Shown piece by piece: positions 50,376 to 64,000 of a DNA stretch of 64,000 nucleotides. The DNA is from Rhea pennata (Eukaryota > Chordata > Aves > Rheiformes > Rheidae), in NCBI RefSeq assembly GCF_028389875.1, contig NC_084672.1, forward strand, positions 3,199,501 through 3,263,500, given 5' to 3'. Position 1 is the first letter of the stretch; each line of letters begins with the position of its first letter. The notes below the pieces were generated by a model that saw only the letters and a program-made list of their open reading frames with translations, made no database searches and had not been told where the DNA came from. Both the position numbers and the translations under genes were made by a program.

Positions 50376-50830
50376 GGCGCGCGCTGCCCTCCGCGCCCCG
50401 CCGCTCCCGGGGGGAGGGCGCGGGCAACGGGCCCCCACGCGCCTGCGCACTGCGCCCGCCAGGGGAGGGGGCAGCTCCCGATGCGCCTGCGCACAGCGCC
50501 CGCCAGGGGTGTTAGGGGGCGGCTCCTCGCGCGCCTGCGCACTGCGCCCGCCGCCGCGCCGGCACGGTGGGGGGGTGGGGCGGCTCCCGTACGCCTGCGC
50601 ACTACGCCCGCCAGGGGAGGGGGCGGCTCCCGATGCGCCTGCGCACAGCGCCCGCCAGGGGTGTTAGGGGGCGGCTCCTCGCGCGCCTGCGCACTGCGCC
50701 CGCCGCCGCGCCGGCGGCGTGTGGTGAGCTCCGCGCGCGCCTGCGCACAGCGGCCCGCGGCGGGGCGAGGCGGGGGCGCGGGCGCGGGCGGCGGTGGCGG
50801 GGGCCGCTGCGCTGAGGGTCTGCGAGGCTC
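50376..50830 (-). promoter_or_regulatory. HACD3: HACD3 CpG-island promoter with seven NRF1-like sites
   Basis: Upstream of the HACD3 ATG the motif GCCTGCGCA (reverse complement TGCGCAGGC, the core of the NRF1 consensus) recurs at about 50441, 50485, 50533, 50593, 50637, 50684 and 50739, each usually followed by CGCCCGCC. GGGGGCGG boxes (Sp/KLF type) lie between them. Dense NRF1 sites in a CpG island fit a constitutive housekeeping promoter. The site identity rests on motif match alone. Confidence 0.6.
50436..50715. repeat. 152-bp tandem duplication in the HACD3 promoter
   Basis: The segment 50436 to about 50563 reappears 152 bp on (to about 50715) with only a few differences; checked at five landmarks, the offset is always 152. 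Each copy holds three diverged sub-units of roughly 45-60 bp starting GCCTGCGCAC, so the array is nested. High identity suggests a recent duplication or ongoing homogenisation. Confidence 0.9.
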
Positions 50831-50929
50831 TGCCGTGTGCTGGAGCCCCCCCGCCGTGTCCTACCAGCCCCCTGTCCCGGCGTGCCTCCGTGTCTCGGAG
50901 GCCCTGTGCTGTCCTTGCCGCGGTGATAC

Positions 50930-51310
50930 CCTCCACGTCCTTGTGTCCCGCCTCCGTGTCCCTGTCACCCCCATGTCACATCTCCACGTTCCTGTCATCC
51001 TCCGTGTCCCTGTCTCCCCCATGTCCCTGTGTCACCCCATGTCCCTGTGACCTCTCATGTCCCTCTGTCTCCCTGTGTCCCACCTCCATGTCCCTGTCAT
51101 CCTCCGTGTCCCTGTCTCCCTGTGTCCTGCCTCTATGTCCCTGTGACGCCCCCATGTTCCTGTGTCCTGCCTTCCTGTCCCCGTCACCCCCTTGTGTCCT
51201 GTGTACCCCCCTGCCCCTGTATCCCCTTATGTCCCTGTCTCCCCCTGTGTCCCCAAGCACCCAGTGTCCCCCCACATCCCTGTGGTCCCCCATATCCTGG
51301 TGCTTTTCCA
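50930..51310. repeat. C/T-rich minisatellite-like tract
   Basis: About 380 bp of degenerate repeats of ATGTCCCTGTGTC-type units (CCATGTCCCTGTCACC and CTCCGTGTCCCTGTC variants), roughly 15-25 bp each, with the plus strand almost free of G-rich stretches. Long open frames on both strands here come from the repeat. It lies in the HACD3-DPP8 interval. Confidence 0.85.
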
Positions 51311-52420
51311 TGCCCCTTCCCTCCCCCCCAGCGTGGCCCCGCACCCTCCCATGTCCATGCACAGCTCAAAACTGTGAGTCTCCAGGCACCCCCGTGTCAG
51401 AAAACAGGCGTTTGGGGTGATGGGGTGTTTTAACGCAGCGGCGATGCCTTTGAGGGGGCCGTGCCCTGCAGCCAGCCTTGGCGTCTTTCTCCCATGCGGG
51501 ATCTTTAACTTCCTCAGGCTCGCGTGTTGGAAACGGCAGCTCAGCAGGGCGTTCGTCCCGCTGGAGCACCGGCCGAGGCCGATCCTGCACCACAGCGCTG
51601 GTTTTGCTTTAAAATGCACCTGCAGTTTTGCCCCCAAAAAGGGCAGCCCCTGCTCCCACAGCCCTCGACATGCTGCTTGCGAAGCCCCGACTCCCCACGG
51701 CCCCGTCCTTCGCTGAGGCGGCACAGCGGCGGCGCAAGCCCGACCAGCGGGTTTCCTGTGCAAATCTCGGCATCTATGCGAGGCACCGGCTCCGTCAGCT
51801 GCGCTGCTGCAATGCTGCAGCCCGTGGAAGCGTGGGCGAAGAGGGCAGAGTGCTCCAACAGCATGTAGCGGAGGAAAACCAGCCGTCAAGGCCACACATG
51901 GCCCAAGCCGCCTCCTCACCTCCCCGCTTCAGAGGTGTTGGCTACAGGAAAACCATTTGCTACAGCTTATAGGAAGCTATAAGCTTCCTATATTTAAGGT
52001 GTGTGGCATTTAAACCAGGTTTAAAAGCCAGGTGGCATTTAAACCAGGTGGAAAGCAGTAGCCTTGTTTTAGAGGTGGAAAAGTAGATGTGTAGAAACAT
52101 TCACCTGGAGGCTCATTGCACTGGAGCCTGTGGGAGCCTGTGGGAGGCCCGAGCTGAATATACTTCAGTGGTAGCTGGGCTTGCATTCCTGTGGGAAGTG
52201 CATCAGGGTGAAAGCATCAGCTTCTAGAAGGATAAAAAAAAAAGCTGATTTTTGAAATTGAAGTGTCTTGAAAGATTCGGCAGGAAAACTGATGCAAAAT
52301 TAGGCACCAGAAGGAGATCTGATCTGCAGGCACTGGACTGGGGATGCCCCGGCTGCAGCCCTGTGTGCTGGCACCCCTGCTGGCACAGGCAGCATGATCC
52401 CGGACTATGTGTGTGCAGGG
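51311..52420. other. interval between minisatellites, no gene seen
   Basis: About 1.1 kb of mixed composition. I see an 11-bp perfect inverted repeat (51968-51992) and an 18-bp direct repeat (GTGGCATTTAAACCAGGT at 52003-52020 and 52032-52049), but no exon with family resemblance and no transposon. Confidence 0.55.
51968..51992. repeat. 11-bp perfect inverted repeat, 3-nt loop
   Basis: TATAGGAAGCT, loop ATA, AGCTTCCTATA. It could form a hairpin or cruciform. It is followed within 12 bp by the 18-bp direct repeats. There is no transposase ORF nearby, so I do not call it an element end. Confidence 0.75.
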
Positions 52421-52429
52421 GTGTTTACG

Positions 52430-53020
52430 TGCCAGATCCCGTGAGCATACACAGGTGTTGCCGTGTCTCACTTCCAACGCACACGAGCGTTGCACATCCC
52501 GGATCCTGTGTGCATGGATGTCCCTGATCCCATGGGAGGGAGGTGTTTGCATGTTGCAGATTCCGTGTTCGTAGGGGGGAGGTTTGGCCTGTCTCAGATG
52601 CCTCGTGCACAAGGGAGAAGGTTGCACCGCTCAGATCCCACGTGCGTGACAAGCAGAGTTTGCCTGTCCTGGATCCCAGGCGCACGGGGAGATTAGCACG
52701 TGCGGGGATCCTGCGTGCATGGAGTGCGGTTTGGCCTGTCCCGGATCCTCGGAGCACGAGGCGGGTGGGCGGTTGCAGCTGCAGGATGCCGGCTGACCGG
52801 GGGTGCCGCAGGGGACTTGCACGTCCCCCGTGCGGTGAGCGCGGCGGGGAGGGGGCCGGTGCGCTGCACGGGTCCCGCACGCTGTGCGCACGGAAGGGCT
52901 GGCACGTCCCGCGTCGGGTGCGCGCGGCGGGGCACGGAGCTCGCATGCCCCACGCCCCGTGTGCACGGCGGGGGCAAGGCGGGGGGAGTTGCAGGCCCCG
53001 CAGCCCTGTGCGCGGGAGCG
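52430..53020. repeat. degenerate ~37-bp GATCC minisatellite
   Basis: Recurring GATCC-G/C-TGTGCATG-type cores at about 52434, 52501, 52525, 52558, 52594, 52633, 52671, 52706 and 52743, mostly 33-39 bp apart, with GGTTTGCCTGTCC-type linkers. Further on (52800-53020) the units become GC-rich (CCCCGTGCG...GCACG) and merge into the DPP8 CpG island. Units are well diverged, so this is an old array. Confidence 0.75.
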
Positions 53021-53450
53021 ACCGGGCGCCCCCGCGGTGCGCGGCGCGGCGGCTCCTCCCCGCCGGCAGGGGGCGCCCGCGCGGCGGCGGCGGCGCGCGC
53101 GAGCGAGCGAGCTGCGCGGCGGCCGCTCCTGGCGGAAGCGGAAGCGGAAGCGGCGGCGGCGCGGCCGGGCAGCGGCGCCGGGCAGCCGCCGCGGAGCGCT
53201 GTGAGTACCGGGGGCGGCGAGGCGAGGCCGGTCGGCCGCCCGCCCTGCGCCTCGGGGCCGGGAGGGCGCCGGGCCGCAAGGAAAGGCGGCGCCTCGGGGC
53301 GGCCGGGCCTGCGGCGGCGGCGGCCGAGGGGCCCCCCGGGCCGCCCCCCCCCCCCCCCTCCGGAGCGCGGCGGCAGCGCTGCGTCCTGCGGAGCTCCAGG
53401 CCTGGGGCCTCCCCGGGGCGGCTTTGCGGAAAAAACGCCGGCTTCTGGCT
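52780..53450 (+). promoter_or_regulatory. DPP8: DPP8 CpG-island promoter and probable non-coding exon 1
   Basis: Very GC-rich block. A strong donor, GGAGCGCT|GTGAGTACC, at 53201 is the best candidate for the end of a 5' UTR exon. Just before it, 53132-53153 has three tandem GCGGAA hexamers (ETS-type GGAA cores). C-run at about 53346-53359. The exon assignment is inferred from position and from the acceptor at 55441. Confidence 0.6.
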
Positions 53451-55441
53451 TCTCTTTGCTGGCACTAGGAGCGTGGGAATGACGTGCTTTAAGTGAGCTC
53501 CTGGGAGGCAGATCCTTGCGCTACCCTTGCTAACAACACCGTGCTGGGTGGCAGCTTTCACCTTGTTTGCTCATTAAAATTTACTGCTGTCCTTTTTTTT
53601 TTTTTTTCTTCCTTGGGAGCATGAGAAGTCGGTAAGGTTACAACATACCGACAGCTGGGGTGTGCGTGGGAAGGTAGACTTCTTTTCTTGGACATCTGCA
53701 TGTTAGACGAGGGTTTTCTGGTTCATGTTTGAACTCTTATTCCAGTTTTACAGGGTTGTTTTCATTTTTGCTGCTTTTGTGTTGTAAATAGCTTGGACAG
53801 AAGAAATCAGTGTGTTTGCTGGGTTTGCATTTGTAAAAATGGAACCAAACAGCACTTTTAATCCAAACTTGGCCTGCCTCGCTTTTAGCAGTTTGTGTTT
53901 GAAATGGGTTTGGTCCAGGTTGTCCAGAGTCTCTTTTCTCTTTTTGTGAAGCGACATCTCATCCTGTTGTGCAGAGCAGCAGGGGAGCCTGTCCAGCGGA
54001 GAGCTTTGTACTGAGTAGCCGTGCTGTCTAAGCACACGGCTGGAAATCCAGTGGTCCTGAAATGCCTATTTGCTGAATGGAAATGCTTGATTTGTTTTGT
54101 ATTATGTTTGTGTCAAGATCTAGCTAAGTGTTCCTGGCCACTGAGCTCTGCACGCTGCTAGGGGACAGGCAGACCATCCCATTATATGTAAAGAGAAAAT
54201 CCTTTTCTGGATTGACAGCCCTCAGTCCTTGGCCTCTCTGGTAAGGTGCTTTGTGGTGGGAGTTTATGGCTATTGGATTCAAATCCATGATTTGCAGCTG
54301 AAGGAGCGAGTTTCCCAATTGTCAGTCTTCTGGGCTGTTCTCAGATATATGTCATAAAACATGGCTAACTTCAGGAAGTAATAACTGCTGAAGGAACAAC
54401 CTATTCAGGAGGAGAAGGCTTATGCTGTAGATAAATCAGTTTGGAAGATGCTTTCCTAATAGTGTCCCCTTTCCTTTGGTACCATGCTGTGTTTCTGGAA
54501 GACCCCCAGCCATATGGGTCCTGTAACTGCATCCCTGAGGGTGCCCCGCAGCCTTGTGCTGCATTTCAGAGAAGGGAAATGCCACACACTGAAGAATAAC
54601 CCAGAGAGAGGGATGGCCGTAGTGCAGTTCAGCTTTCGCAAAGGAGCACCAGATAAAACACTCTGTGAGCACTGCACTTGTAAGCTTGCTGTGCTCCTGA
54701 ATGGAAGTACAGCAGTGGCACTTACCTCCCACCTCGAGGGAGTGCTGCAAGCTGGAGGCTGACAGAGAGAGAACCGTTGTGTAATCTTGATTTAGCAGTG
54801 CTGTTGCGATTGGGCACAGAGTCAGTGTGCTCAGAAGCGGTGATCATTGCTGCTCAGGTCTTCAGAGCTTTGTTTGAAAGAAGACACAGACAAACCCAAC
54901 AAATTGTGGAATAATGGGAATAAGGGCATGTGGTTGCCTAGGAGAGTTGTATATTGCCTAATGGTTTCAAATCAACTACTAACACTGTTTCCTCTCAGCA
55001 GTCAGTTGTCCCAGATCTCTCTACAGTCATAATCATCCTCCACTCTGATATCAGTGTGCCAAGGTGATATTCATGCTGTTCCCAGGGAAGAAGAGGGAAG
55101 CAGATAGGAGCTTAACAAATCTTAACCAGGAAGAGCTTATCTACTTCACAAATTGAAAAGAGAAGGAGTAGTTCTTATTTGGGGAGGTGAAAAGGCAAAT
55201 GGCAATAAGTATATTTGGATCCATGAACTTCTTCACCTCATTCTGAAGGGCTGAATGTTGGCAGCCTGTTTTCCATAACAGAAAACTCTTTCCCAGCCCT
55301 TTTCCTGCTGGCAGATTTTTCCTCTTGAAAATAGTGGTTTTCTTACAATGTTTTTGCTGTACAGTGTTTTGGGAGTGTGAAGGGAATGTTTGCTGGGCTG
55401 CTGAAAGGCAGTGCTGACCCTCTGGTATTTTGTTCTTCCAG
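53451..55441. other. probable DPP8 first intron, nothing else seen
   Basis: About 2 kb between the CpG island and the first coding exon, with a T-run at about 53592-53607. No repeat family or nested gene recognised. Confidence 0.5.
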
Positions 55442-55452
55442 AAACATGCAAC

Positions 55453-63490
<8,038 letters not shown>

Positions 63491-64000
63491 GTAAGTTTTA
63501 TGTTATATTTGTTTCCTAAATAAATTTAACATCTGTCACTCTTTTTGTAAAATTTTTCTCCCATTTCAGTACAAGCCAACTTTTTTGGGTGTGTTAGCTG
63601 AATGACTTTTTTTGGATGTAGCTCTGTGAACTCTTGGCTCATTCCCATGCAGGTAGTTCATGTCTGTGTATATAGCAACACTACGTAAGGGTATCTTTTC
63701 CTTCCTCTGGTTTATGAACTCAGCTGCAGAGCACAGTATTTTAGATGTGGGTGGCTACACTTTTTTCTGTGGCAAACTTCTTGGTTGGCTGCAGATGGTT
63801 GGAGAAGTTGATTGCAAAGAGAATGTATCATCTTACAAAGGCATGAGCATACACAGAAAGATGAACTTTGCTTTTACCCTTAGAATCTTTTAACGGATAC
63901 AAAAGCTTGCAATAGCCCAGTCCAAGATCTCTGGATAGTTGGGAAATTAATCTTACCAAACAGATACAATACCAGCTAGAGAATAATAGGATCCTCTTTA

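Noticed and set aside
50376-50450. In-frame N-terminal extension of HACD3 upstream of the ATG
   Set aside because: The frame is open for 25 codons but has no ATG, and the chosen ATG has a strong context and matches the known HACD3 length.
50151-51420. Long plus-strand frames (299 and 208 codons) across the HACD3 promoter and C/T minisatellite
   Set aside because: They translate the tandem repeats (reiterated Ala/Arg/Pro then Cys/Pro/Ser/Val). Composition explains them.
52425-53561. A 378-codon minus-strand frame and a 317-codon plus-strand frame over the DPP8 upstream region
   Set aside because: Both strands are open at once because the minisatellite and CpG island lack A/T-rich stop codons. 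The translations are repeats of Pro/Arg/Ala/Gly with no family resemblance and no splice support.

Overview
This is vertebrate nuclear DNA, most likely from a bird. Four multi-exon protein genes with GT-AG introns are present: SLC24A1, INTS14, HACD3 and DPP8. Their reconstructed proteins are full-length matches to vertebrate orthologues as I remember them (no alignment was run). The one clear transposon is a CR1 LINE with the 8-bp terminal repeat typical of sauropsids. The order SLC24A1-INTS14-HACD3-DPP8 with alternating strands is the same as on human 15q22; in chicken I would expect it on chromosome 10 (from memory, not checked).

Layout. 1-4090: AT-rich non-coding DNA, probably the 3' UTR of a plus-strand neighbour followed by the short 3' UTR of SLC24A1. 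4091-20217: SLC24A1 (minus strand, rod Na/Ca-K exchanger; 9 coding exons, 659 aa). 20221-25186: spacer with one unexplained minus-strand exon-like ORF (23317-23742), then the INTS14 CpG island. 25187-38147: INTS14 (plus strand, Integrator subunit; 11 coding exons, 518 aa), with an antisense CR1 in one intron. 38148-40936: the 3' ends of INTS14 and HACD3 meet tail to tail. 40937-50375: HACD3 (minus strand, very-long-chain acyl-CoA dehydratase; 11 coding exons, 362 aa). 50376-55441: divergent HACD3/DPP8 promoter interval, holding a 152-bp tandem duplication loaded with NRF1-like sites and two minisatellite-like tracts. 55453 to beyond the end: DPP8 (plus strand), first 7 coding exons only, about 339 aa of the N-terminal beta-propeller region.

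The genes do not form a pathway. They are linked by conserved synteny and by shared promoter and terminator intervals. INTS14, HACD3 and DPP8 have housekeeping-type CpG-island promoters; I did not find such a promoter for SLC24A1.

I saw no undescribed gene system. The points most worth a second look are: HACD3 intron 1, which is stop-free, a multiple of three long and begins with GGGGCC repeats that would encode Gly-Ala; the NRF1-site tandem array; the unexplained terminal-exon candidate at 23317-23742; and a hairpin made of two octamer motifs just before the INTS14 poly(A) signal. Exon boundaries were derived by hand from reading frame, splice sites and remembered orthologous proteins.
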